Assembly: GCA_021773835.1 (NCBI GenBank)
Contig: JAJFJQ010000030.1
Span: 44,054-108,053, forward strand
DNA from: Gammaproteobacteria bacterium
Lineage (GTDB): Bacteria; Pseudomonadota; Gammaproteobacteria; Ga0077536
Direction: 5' to 3'
DNA length: 64,000 nt
The notes below the pieces were generated by a model. The model ran no database searches. It was not told the origin of the DNA and was given only the letters and a program-made list of their open reading frames with translations. The translations under genes were made by a program, and so were the position numbers. Shown in pieces: positions 56,704 through 64,000 of this stretch; within the stretch, counting starts at the first letter, position 1, and the number at the start of each line of letters is the position of its first letter.

Positions 56704-57828
56704 TCAAGCTACAGGGCTCTGACTTCTACCCCGGTGGGACTGTCTCCCACTGAACAGACCAGCCTTCGCTGGACGCACTGGTTCCCGAAAACTCATATCG
56801 ACCGAAATCAAGCGGCTACTCGTTCGTAATGGTGATGTAGACCACCGAAATTGAACAATGTTTCCCGATCCCTGTCTCTGGACTCGTCGAGAACCGGGGC
56901 TGTCCATTTGCAACGAAAGATGTGTGCACCAGCGATCGTAATAATTGAAATAGCTCGTCAGGACCCGTTTCAATTGTCGCTCATTCAGTACGATGATGTG
57001 ATCCAGGCAGTCGCGCCGAATTGTGCCGATCATTCGTTCCACGTAGGCATTCTGCCAAGGACTTCGCTGCGCCGTGACTACCTCTTCGATGTCCATGCTT
57101 TGGACCCGCTTCCGAAACCGGCTTCCGTAAATACCATCGCGATCCCGGATCAGATACTTCGGTGCCGCATCGAATGGAAACGCTTCGATGATTTGTTGCC
57201 CGGTCCAATGCGCCGTTGGACGTGATGTGACATTGAAATGAACAACCTGGCGCCGATGATGTGACAGGATCACCAAGACATACAATATCTTGAATCCTAC
57301 CGTCGGCACCACTAGGAAATCGATTGATACCATGTCCTTCGCGTGATTGTTCAGAAATGATTTCCACGTCGGCGATGATGGTTGCCGAGCACGCACTCGG
57401 TACTTCTCAACGGTGGATTTAGCGACGTTAATGCCGAGTTTACGAAGCTCACCTACAATCCGGGGCGAGCCCCAGCAGACATTCGCCTCTGACATCTTTC
57501 GGATCAAATCTCTAATCTCTTTTGCGACCGGCGGCCTGCCGGGCTCGCTAAGCATGCTCAACTTAGTCCAATGATCCCGAAATCGTTTTCGCTGCCACGC
57601 AATCACAGTCGCGGGCTGGACAATGATTAAGGCATCCCGCCAACCAGACCACCGTCGTGCAATCCAAGACCATAATATTCGATCACATCGTTTTATTTTC
57701 GGTCGTGTAGTTGAGCGTTGATACACCATGACCTGATGTCTTAGCGCAACGATTTCGAATTGTAACGAGACGCGTGACCGCAACATCGTAGACGCAAACG
57801 CCAACAACGCACTAATAATGGGTTTCAC
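56704..57828 (-). CDS. integrase-core (IS481/IS3-like) transposase, C-terminal tail frameshifted
   Basis: A 374-codon ORF with an rve integrase core: MVSIDFLVVPTV (first Asp), LIRDRDGIYGSRF (second Asp) and SPWQNAYVERMIGTIRRDCL (Glu). An N-terminal FEIVALRHQVMVYQR and HTH precede it. Near 56862 the frame appears to slip: in the next frame the expected family ending NFGGLHHHYERVAA and a stop at about 56812 are present, while the actual frame runs on into the group II intron. So the original gene ended about 100 bases earlier. The catalytic core is intact. Confidence 0.8.
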   Translation of the reverse strand: MKPIISALLAFASTMLRSRVSLQFEIVALRHQVMVYQRSTTRPKIKRCDRILWSWIARRWSGWRDALIIVQPATVIAWQRKRFRDHWTKLSMLSEPGRPPVAKEIRDLIRKMSEANVCWGSPRIVGELRKLGINVAKSTVEKYRVRARQPSSPTWKSFLNNHAKDMVSIDFLVVPTVGFKILYVLVILSHHRRQVVHFNVTSRPTAHWTGQQIIEAFPFDAAPKYLIRDRDGIYGSRFRKRVQSMDIEEVVTAQRSPWQNAYVERMIGTIRRDCLDHIIVLNERQLKRVLTSYFNYYDRWCTHLSLQMDSPGSRRVQRQGSGNIVQFRWSTSPLRTSSRLISVDMSFREPVRPAKAGLFSGRQSHRGRSQSPVA

Positions 57829-57840
57829 GATCCTGGACCC

Positions 57841-59193
57841 TTATCAAGGCTAACAAAAGCTGGAAATATCAGGCTGACGCTACTCGAGAATTTCGTCAAG
57901 CAAATCAACGAGTACGAATATTCGGGAAGGACAGCCTCAAATAGGGATATTGCAATCGCAGTCCTCGGCATTCTCGCCGAGACACAAGAATCCGAAAAGA
58001 GCAGCGTTGCATTCGCCAATGAAATCCTCGCCGAAACATTCGAGGCGGAACTAACGCAAGTTGTGGTCCTACCGAACCCCTGTCCGCTAAGCTACGGAGT
58101 AGATTTCGGTACTGTTCGTTTAGGACCATTCGATCCTAAGTCAATACTCTATTGGGCTGAGCGGGCAGGTTCTGCTTATCCTGTAAAATTAGCCGCGTGG
58201 TCTGGTAGTTTTTGCATACAAAGGCAACGTTTTTTCACAAAACTCATCGATTGGGAATCCCCGTCCGCGCGTATACACGCTATCCGAAAGAAATGGGGCG
58301 AGCTTATGGCCAAGGCATCTATTTTGGATAGCTACTACCAATCCTTGTATCGTCACCATCTACGAGAGATCCCTACGATCGTGAGAAGACATCTTCAAAT
58401 TTACGAGAGCGCCGGCATGATGAGTGTCGACATAGACGAACTCTTGGCGACTCCATTTAGCCAAAATGTGGGGCTATTTTCATGGAAACGGCGAGGCGAG
58501 CAACGCGGTTGGGCCCTAATGGGCTTTCCCGGATTCCAGCTCAACTACCCACCTGCCAACTTGGCCTCAGAATGCGAGGACTGGATTACGTCAGATTTAA
58601 ACTATACCAAAGGCACCGAGTACGCGCTAAAGCCGTCGATTGATTCTTATTGCGACTTCCTCCTTCGCGCTCAGAAACACTATGAAAGCGGTCGGTTAGA
58701 TGACGCCTTTTTACATTTCATGATCTCCCTTGACTTGTTACTCGGCGAAGAAAACAATTCAGCAGATAGTGTGTCGACCCGCGTCGCTATTCTAGTGCAT
58801 CGTCAATTCGATCAACCGCGGGAAAAGCTAGTAGCAGAGGTGAAAGCTCTATATAGGCAGCGAAGTAAATATGTTCACGACGGTCAACAGATAGACAGTC
58901 AATCGGTTGAGTCCATTGACCGTATCTGCTGCGAAGTTTTGTGGACCGTACTCGCGGCAGCTGGAGCGAATCGGAGCATCGATCTCGACAGCTGGCTAAA
59001 GCAGATTGAGTACATTGGAGCCTCACTGGAGGTCGCAAAGGACATTGATCAATCAGTTTTTACTCTAGCGGGAATTCCGCAAAAGGGACACGAAAGAAAT
59101 CCTCCAAGCAAAATTGTTCACCGTACGGATAGATCCTCCTTTATACCTTACGAGTCCGCCTTCAATCGAACGAAACTAACGCTAATGCCTTAA
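57841..59193 (+). CDS. HEPN-domain (Apea-like) protein, 5' end cut by IS
   Basis: From TTA 57841 the frame is open with no plausible start until GTG 58063, and reads RLTLLENFVKQINEYEYSGR upstream, which looks like coding sequence. The 5' end was therefore probably lost when the transposase element inserted at about 57830. Residues past the middle show HYESGRLDDAFLHFMISLDL and LYRQRSKYVHDGQQI; the RSKYVH matches the HEPN RxxxxH nuclease motif. HEPN proteins are often RNases in toxin or defence systems, or accessory regulators. I cannot place a full function; the fragment from 58063 would still contain the HEPN domain. Confidence 0.65.
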   Translation, partial: LSRLTKAGNIRLTLLENFVKQINEYEYSGRTASNRDIAIAVLGILAETQESEKSSVAFANEILAETFEAELTQVVVLPNPCPLSYGVDFGTVRLGPFDPKSILYWAERAGSAYPVKLAAWSGSFCIQRQRFFTKLIDWESPSARIHAIRKKWGELMAKASILDSYYQSLYRHHLREIPTIVRRHLQIYESAGMMSVDIDELLATPFSQNVGLFSWKRRGEQRGWALMGFPGFQLNYPPANLASECEDWITSDLNYTKGTEYALKPSIDSYCDFLLRAQKHYESGRLDDAFLHFMISLDLLLGEENNSADSVSTRVAILVHRQFDQPREKLVAEVKALYRQRSKYVHDGQQIDSQSVESIDRICCEVLWTVLAAAGANRSIDLDSWLKQIEYIGASLEVAKDIDQSVFTLAGIPQKGHERNPPSKIVHRTDRSSFIPYESAFNRTKLTLMP

Positions 59194-59361
59194 TCACACA
59201 CGGGGCTCTAGATGAGAAGCTGACTTTCGACACAGAATCCACCTGAGCAAGCGCATTTCATTCTACGTTAGTGAAATTCAGAATCACTTTTTTGAGGATT
59301 TTGGGCTACGCGCGCATTTACGCGTAATCAATTTACCTGGCGCTACCGGCGGACTGAAAGA

Positions 59362-60189
59362 TCAACCCTGTTCTGCGATCCATTCAATCAAGGCAGCTGT
59401 AGCACGGACATCATCACGATTGTACGTTAGGATTTCCTCTTTTATTGACGCGTCTTCACCTTTGTCTAGTGAAGCGATGTAGTCATGGTATCTAACAACC
59501 GACCATTGCGATCCTGATTCTTCAAGCTCCCACCGAAAATTGACTAGGTTGCGATGTTTGCAAATTGTTTTTAACGTGTAGCTGTATACGGGGAGAAGGA
59601 AATTTCTCGTAACATAACGGTACAGATCGAAAAGCGGCCCGTTTTCATCTAGCAGCCAGAGTACTATCGGGTTATTTTCGTCACCGAAGCGTTTCGCATA
59701 TTGTTTGATCGTTGTTCGTTCATGATGGGCATAATGTACAAAACGTACATCAGGTAACGCCTCGCGATAGCGCTCGAATATTTTAAGTACGCGTCCCCAG
59801 CAATCGTGATCAGATTCGCCATTATTCTGCCAAACGTATTCAAAATCCTCGGCAAAGTAGCTCGGCAGAAGAAATCCCCACAGGTATGCTTCAGTGATGC
59901 ACGTTGATGTAAGAGGATCCGACTCGATGTCAAAGTGAATGTAAGTTCCGACCGGTAATGGTTCATTTTCTATACAGTGCACGACACCATTGACCAGGCA
60001 TTGGGCCTGCAGTACAGCGAGCTTTTTCTCCCCGAGGTAAGGAATTTTCGGTAAAGCGTTCGGGTCTGCTTCCGCTAATTGCGATAGCGTAAGGTAGCCG
60101 GCCGAACCTGCCAGTGTAAGCAGGACACTTTCTAAAAATAGTTTAGTGTAGAAAGTGAGCCCATCAGATGTTACAGAACAATCATCCAA
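59362..60189 (-). CDS. TM0106-like RecB/RNase H-fold nuclease, 5' end cut by IS3 element
   Basis: The C-terminal 250 residues match the RNase H-like half of TM0106/YprB-type nucleases: YIHFDIESDPLTSTCITEAY with the first acidic pair, VRFVHYAHHERTTIKQYAKR, and EILTYNRDDVRATAALIEWI near the end, where the final Asp lies. Helix-hairpin-helix-like PYLGEKKLAVLQAQC precedes it. The normal N-terminal RecB-like half (several hundred residues) is absent because the IS3 element starts at about 60125; the first 20 or so codons are IS-derived. Likely non-functional in its full role. Confidence 0.7.
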   Translation of the reverse strand: MDDCSVTSDGLTFYTKLFLESVLLTLAGSAGYLTLSQLAEADPNALPKIPYLGEKKLAVLQAQCLVNGVVHCIENEPLPVGTYIHFDIESDPLTSTCITEAYLWGFLLPSYFAEDFEYVWQNNGESDHDCWGRVLKIFERYREALPDVRFVHYAHHERTTIKQYAKRFGDENNPIVLWLLDENGPLFDLYRYVTRNFLLPVYSYTLKTICKHRNLVNFRWELEESGSQWSVVRYHDYIASLDKGEDASIKEEILTYNRDDVRATAALIEWIAEQG

Positions 60190-60599
60190 TGACCGAAGAA
60201 AAGCCAGGGCCCAGCGGTGAAACGCCTTCGCCGCAGGTTAAGCCGAAGACTATTCGACGAACATTTAAGACTGCTTACAAGCTGTCGATACTAGAGCAAG
60301 CTGACCAGTGCCAGGGCGGTGGAGAGATTGGCGAGTTATTGCGCCGGGAAGGTCTGTATTCGTCCCACTTGAGTACCTGGCGTCGGCTGCGGCGCGAAGG
60401 AAAGCTGCAAGCGCTCAAGAATAAGAAGCACGGCCCCAAGCCGACGCTGGATCCGGCAGATCGGCGCGAACTCGAGCAGCTGCGCCGTCGTAACGCGAAG
60501 CTGGAACACGAACTTGAGAAGGCCCGCACCATCATCGACGTCCAAAAAAAACTCTCGACCATCCTGGCGACGATGCCCGACGACAAGGGATCGTCATGA
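60168..60599 (+). CDS. IS3-family transposase OrfA
   Basis: A 143-residue small protein (or 136 from ATG 60189). The HTH in FKTAYKLSILEQADQCQGGG EIGELLRREGLYSSHLSTWR and the C-terminal coiled region LEHELEKARTIIDVQKKLS are typical of IS3 OrfA. It overlaps orfB as ATGA at 60596-60599, rather than the usual longer -1 frameshift overlap, so OrfB may be made by coupled initiation. Confidence 0.85.
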   Translation: MLQNNHPMTEEKPGPSGETPSPQVKPKTIRRTFKTAYKLSILEQADQCQGGGEIGELLRREGLYSSHLSTWRRLRREGKLQALKNKKHGPKPTLDPADRRELEQLRRRNAKLEHELEKARTIIDVQKKLSTILATMPDDKGSS

Positions 60600-63500
60600 A
60601 CGCGATCACTGCCCTTGGCGGGTCTGTGGGCACACTAAGCGCCTGCGTGGCGCTCAATGTGCACCGTTCGCGCTACTACCGTTTTCGACGCCCCAAGCTT
60701 CCCGCACGGCGAGTGCCGCCGCCACTGAAACTCAGTGCTGCCGAACGTCAGCACATCCACTCACTTCTTGTCTCTCCGGCATTCGTCGATCAAGCACCGG
60801 CCACCGTGGTAGCCAACCTGCTCGATGAAGGAACCTACCTGTGCTCAGCGCGAACGATGTATCGGATCTTGCATGAACATAAACTAGTGCGCGAGCGGCG
60901 TCGTGGACACCGCCGGGTGCACTACGCGAAACCGGAGTTGGTCGCCAGGGCGCCCAACCAGTGCTGGTCGTGGGACATCACGAAGCGTGCGCCCAGCCTC
61001 GGGAGGCGTCTGGAAGACGCTGCCTGAGCCTGAGCTTGTCTGGAATACAAAGGATAGAGAAAGGAGGAACTTTATCCGATGTCTGCTCGCTGCTATGGGC
61101 GAGTGAGAGCCGAAGCGGCGGTGACCTGCTGCACATTAGCAGGGTGACGAAGCCCGTGGGAAACGGGACGTGCGGCGAAGTCGTTACGCCAAGATGCGTC
61201 TCTAGGCTGAGCGTTGGAAGGTTGAGGAACACGAACCGGTTAATCCGCGTCTACGGGCTGAAATGTCGCCTTCACCGACACGACTTAATGGGTGGAATGT
61301 GGACACGGGCTGGTGATAGTTTCGCATCAGCCTGCAAAGAGCTGTCGTACACGTATGCCGACAGTTCTGGGATCGCGTGGAGCGCATAGCTAGCACGCGG
61401 GGTCTGCATCGACTTGCGGAATGCAAGGATAAAGATTGCGATCGGCAACCTCACCAATGCGTTTGAGTCCGACAGGTGAACTGGGGAAGGTCCATCGACG
61501 ATGTTAAGGGAATGTGGCCCTGATGCGCGACGGACTGGCGGAGCTTTCGTAGTAGTCTGAGGCCGGGAAAGCCGGCCACATGGCGAAGGAGAGCAGTTTA
61601 ACAGGCTTGTGCGGTGGATTAGCTGACCGTAGAGAGGTGAAGACCTTTGATAATCAGTGAAATGCAATGCAAGCTGGCAACCTGGTCTGCAGCCGACAAA
61701 GAACGCAAGTTCGACCGTCTGTTGCGGATCATTGCTGATCGGTCGTGGTTGCACGAAGCTGCCCGGATCACGCTGGCTTCTCGCGGGGCCAGAACGCCGG
61801 GTATCGATGGTGTAGACAAGCTTGCCATGCTGGCCAGTCTCCCGGAAGCGCTTGAACGCATTCGCGTTGAACTGCTCACTGGGTGCTACCAGCCTCAACC
61901 GGCGAGACGTATCTACATCCCGAAAGCCAATGGCAAACAACGACCACTGGGGATCCCGAGTCTTCGGGATCGGATCGTGCAACGCGCGATGCTGATGGTG
62001 ATGGAACCGATCTGGGAAAGCGACTTTCATCGTTTGTCCTACGGGTTTCGACCTGAGCGTAGTGTGCATCACGCCATCCGGACCGTGAAATTACAACTGC
62101 AGGACGGTACCCACGAGGCGGGGCGCTGGGTCGTCGAAGGCGATCTGGCAAGCTACTTCGATACGGTGCATCACAAACTGCTAATGAAATATTTGCGGAG
62201 ACGGATCCGTGACCGACGGTTCCTGGACCTTGTCTGGCGACTGTTAAAGGCAGGCCATATTGATCGAGGCTTGTTTTGTGCGGCCAGCGAAGGTGTTCCG
62301 CAAGGCGGTGTGTTATCACCGCTCCTATCCAACATTGTACTCAATGAGTTCGATCAATGGTTGGAGGCGAAATACCTTTCGAAGAAAGCACGTAAAGACC
62401 GCTGGGCTTGGAACTTCGGCATTCAACGGCAACGTCCCATTACGGTTCGCGAGAACCGGCAGTGGAAACCGGCGGTGGCGTATTGTCGATACGCCGATGA
62501 CTTTGTAGTCATCGTCAAAGGAACCAAGGCACAGGCAGAAGCCATCCGTGAAGAATGCCGCGCGTTCTTGGAAGATGAACTCAAGCTGACGCTCAACATG
62601 GCGAAAACCCATGTGACCCACGTCAACGACGGTTTTGTTTTCCTTGGACATCGTATCATTCGAAAACGGGGGCCGCGCGGCACAATGCGTCCTGTGACAA
62701 CGATACCCAGAGAGAAGCTGCGGAACTTTGCTGCAAAGCTGACGAAAGCGCTCTCAGGCAATTATAGTGAGAACAAAATTGACCAGGTAGAAAACCTTAA
62801 CCGTCAATTGTCCGGTTGGGCGAACTTCTATCGTTTTACGGATTACACCGCGATCATGTATGGCAAGCTGGACAGAATTGTTTTCTGGAAACTTGCCCAT
62901 TGGTTGGCAAGGAAATATCGGACCTCGATCAAGTCGCTGATGCGTCGCTGGGTCAAACGTCCGACGGATGGCACGGCGAAGACCTGGGTGCTGTTCGGCC
63001 GTAGCGGCAAAGGCAATTTGTGTGGTGTGACCTTGCGGCGGCTTGTCACGAGTCGTAAGGGCCAGTTCCGGTGGCGTAATCCAAGCATCAATCCGTATCT
63101 TCGCCCGGATGATGGTCGGAGTATCGTCACCTCTCGCTATCATGATGTTGCGATGGCTTTTAGCCACTCTTGAATGGAGAGCCGTATGCGCTGAAAGGCG
63201 CACGTGCGGTTCGGGGAGGAGAAGCAGGGAAATAGTTAGACTACGCCCTGCTTCTTACTCCACTCTGGACTCAGGAAGGTTGGTTATATCTGGCGGTGGT
63301 CATTGATTTGTGCTCTAGGAAAGTTGTGGGATGGAGCATGAGCTCACGCATGACAGCACAGCTGGTTTGTGACGCCTTGACCATGGCCATTTGGCGGCGC
63401 CGACCGAAAGCCGGATTGATCCATCATTCGGATCGGGGTTCGCAATATGCCAGCAAAGCGTTTCGGCGACTGCTCAAAGCCCATGGTTTCAAAGGCAGCA

Positions 63501-63730
63501 TGAGCCGTCGGGGCGATTGCTGGGATAACGCGGTGGTTGAGAGTTTCTTTGGCTCTCTGAAACAAGAACGGGTGCAGTGGTGCAGTTACCAGACGCGTTA
63601 TGACGCGCAACAAGATGTATTGAATTACATCTCAATGTTTTACAACCGAAATCGATTGCACTCATACCTCGGCTACGTCAGTCCGAATGATTTTGAGAAC
63701 CAATTGATCAATATGAAAGACGTTGCTTAA
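60596..63730 (+). CDS. IS3-family transposase OrfB, interrupted by a group II intron
   Basis: Two exons, 60596-60986 and 63264-63730. Joined, they give a single 285-residue OrfB with no break: exon 1 ends WSWDITK plus one base, exon 2 supplies two bases, and the product reads [20 protein letters not shown] through the junction, exactly the IS3 integrase core. Catalytic residues are Asp (WDIT, exon 1), Asp ([11 protein letters not shown]) and Glu ([16 protein letters not shown]) in exon 2. Unspliced, exon 1 runs into intron sequence and stops at 61027. So transposase production needs RNA splicing. Confidence 0.85.
61647..63173 (+). CDS. ltrA: group II intron reverse transcriptase/maturase
   Basis: A 508-residue maturase. 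Start is probably TTG 61647 after an AGAGGTG site; ATG 61662 is the alternative. RT blocks: [79 protein letters not shown] and the catalytic [14 protein letters not shown]. The X domain ([17 protein letters not shown]) and a basic C-terminal domain follow; no HNH endonuclease is seen. It is a different lineage from the RT at 54961. Its stop lies five bases before domain V. Confidence 0.9.
   Translation: MIISEMQCKLATWSAADKERKFDRLLRIIADRSWLHEAARITLASRGARTPGIDGVDKLAMLASLPEALERIRVELLTGCYQPQPARRIYIPKANGKQRPLGIPSLRDRIVQRAMLMVMEPIWESDFHRLSYGFRPERSVHHAIRTVKLQLQDGTHEAGRWVVEGDLASYFDTVHHKLLMKYLRRRIRDRRFLDLVWRLLKAGHIDRGLFCAASEGVPQGGVLSPLLSNIVLNEFDQWLEAKYLSKKARKDRWAWNFGIQRQRPITVRENRQWKPAVAYCRYADDFVVIVKGTKAQAEAIREECRAFLEDELKLTLNMAKTHVTHVNDGFVFLGHRIIRKRGPRGTMRPVTTIPREKLRNFAAKLTKALSGNYSENKIDQVENLNRQLSGWANFYRFTDYTAIMYGKLDRIVFWKLAHWLARKYRTSIKSLMRRWVKRPTDGTAKTWVLFGRSGKGNLCGVTLRRLVTSRKGQFRWRNPSINPYLRPDDGRSIVTSRYHDVAMAFSHS
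63179..63212 (+). ncRNA. group II intron domain V
   Basis: The 34-base catalytic hairpin: GAGCCGTATGCG pairs with CGCACGTGCGGTTC around a GAAA-type loop (CTGAAAGG). AGC triad, two-base bulge and GAAA loop all match the consensus. Domain VI follows directly. Confidence 0.9.
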
Positions 63731-64000
63731 CTGGGGTGTACCAAATAGCTTGACCAGGTCAGTCCTGTACCAACGAATTGTTAAGACTCCGAGTTCCCAA
63801 TCCATAATAATCAGAGTTTGATCGTCCGGATAACTGTGAATCGGAAAACCAGCGGCGAAGGATGTATCAGAAACTTTGTGTGTGAGCAGTTCTTTAAAAT
63901 TCAGGAAACGTTTTTCCTAATGTAGTCGTGTACCGTTAGGATGTCGGTTCCTAACCTTCGCTTATTATAAACCGTTCGTCGAAGCGGATCGCAAACTCGG
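63731..64000. other. flank after the IS3 element
   Basis: No complete gene. On the minus strand an open stretch at about 63740-63890 reads SFAAGFPIHSYPDDQTLIIM and WELGVLTIRWYRT, which looks coding but matches no family I can name. It might be part of a gene disrupted by the IS3 insertion. The window ends here. Confidence 0.35.

Larger units (their letters stand above)
54893..56778 (-). mobile_element. group II intron (maturase-encoding), minus strand
   Basis: Three signs support a group II intron: a maturase-type reverse transcriptase (54961-56262); a domain V-like hairpin at 54927-54893 just downstream of it; and a 5' end starting GTGCGTCCAGC at 56778, matching the GUGCG consensus. The 500 bases between 5' end and ORF are GC-rich and structured. 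The 3' boundary beyond domain V was not fixed, so the intron extends somewhat below 54893. It is inserted just after the likely original stop of the integrase-core transposase. Confidence 0.72.
60987..63263 (+). mobile_element. group II intron (maturase-encoding), plus strand, inside IS3 orfB
   Basis: A 2277-base intron. It starts GTGCGCCCAGC (60987), ends CTCCAC (63263) with a typical AY end, has a classic domain V (63179-63212) and a domain VI stem formed by GAGGAGAAGCAGGG and CCCTGCTTCTTACTCC. Domain IV carries the maturase ORF. Removing it restores the transposase frame precisely, which fixes both boundaries to the base. Confidence 0.88.
60125..63760 (+). mobile_element. IS3-family element carrying a group II intron
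   Basis: OrfA (60168-60599) and orfB (60596-63730, split) of an IS3-family transposase, with the 2.3-kb group II intron inside orfB. Without the intron the element would be about 1.3 kb, a normal IS3 size. The left end lies in the truncated nuclease gene and the right end just after orfB; exact inverted repeats and target duplication were not resolved, so both ends are approximate. Confidence 0.72.

Noticed and set aside
60980..61640. EBS1 sequence pairing with the 5' exon CACGAAGC
   Set aside because: No clear complementary loop was found by eye; folding is needed, so no EBS/IBS claim is made.
63264..63730. A separate small transposase gene starting at GTG 63296
   Set aside because: It is exon 2 of orfB: removing the intron joins it in frame to exon 1.
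60100..63780. Exact inverted repeats of the IS3 element
   Set aside because: Candidate ends near 60145 and 63745 match only weakly, so I give approximate bounds.

Overview
The window reads as a piece of a proteobacterial chromosome or large accessory island. It has moderate GC by eye, dense bacterial genes with Shine-Dalgarno sites and ATGA/GTGA overlaps, and an unusual load of oxygenases, amidohydrolases and insertion sequences. No rRNA, tRNA, CRISPR array or universal marker was seen, so I do not name a taxon. Nearly everything outside the mobile elements belongs to catabolism of an aromatic, alicyclic or steroid/terpenoid-like carbon source.

Layout. 0-8 kb (+): a luciferase-like flavin oxidoreductase cut by the window edge, then an HpaB-type hydroxylase, a meta-cleavage C-C hydrolase, an MhpB-type extradiol dioxygenase, a cytochrome P450, an exported cyclase-family hydrolase and a nitronate monooxygenase. 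8-17 kb (-): an AMACR-like CoA-transferase-family protein, a HyuA/HyuB pair whose HyuB carries a cysteine-rich tail, an amidohydrolase-3 protein and a TetR regulator. 17-28 kb: a Baeyer-Villiger monooxygenase (BVMO), two SDRs (one BenD-like), a Rieske alpha/beta pair, a BphC-type extradiol enzyme, a BenA-like alpha subunit with a frameshifted BenB-like partner, an HsaA-like hydroxylase and a one-domain VOC enzyme. 28-37 kb is a mosaic of mobile and broken DNA: an IS4-family element with a stop codon inside its transposase, an SDR fragment, an intact Rieske beta/alpha plus thiolase/DUF35 block, and remnants of an IS630 transposase, two LLM genes and a glutathione S-transferase. 37-54 kb: tandem alcohol dehydrogenases (one frameshifted), two oppositely oriented amidohydrolase-2/amidohydrolase-3 pairs around an LLM gene, a doubly damaged Rieske gene, an SDR, a fourth amidohydrolase-3 protein, two BVMO-like flavoproteins and a divergent TetR gene. 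54-64 kb is mobile: a group II intron beside an integrase-core transposase, a HEPN protein and a RecB/RNase H-like nuclease both cut at their 5' ends by insertions, and an IS3 element split by a second group II intron.

How the genes may work together (inference): ring hydroxylation (Rieske enzymes, P450, HpaB/HsaA-like enzymes), dehydrogenation (BenD-like SDR), ring cleavage (MhpB, BphC), C-C hydrolysis (MhpC-like), ketone-to-ester oxidation (BVMOs), hydrolysis (amidohydrolases, HyuAB, cyclase family), and CoA-level side-chain work (AMACR-like protein, thiolase/DUF35). No ferredoxin, Rieske reductase or flavin reductase lies in the window, so electron partners must be encoded elsewhere. Two blocks repeat the set TetR + BVMO + amidohydrolase-3 about 35 kb apart, which suggests duplication and divergence of a catabolic module. 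Many genes are damaged by single-base, nonsense or deletion lesions; some may be assembly errors.
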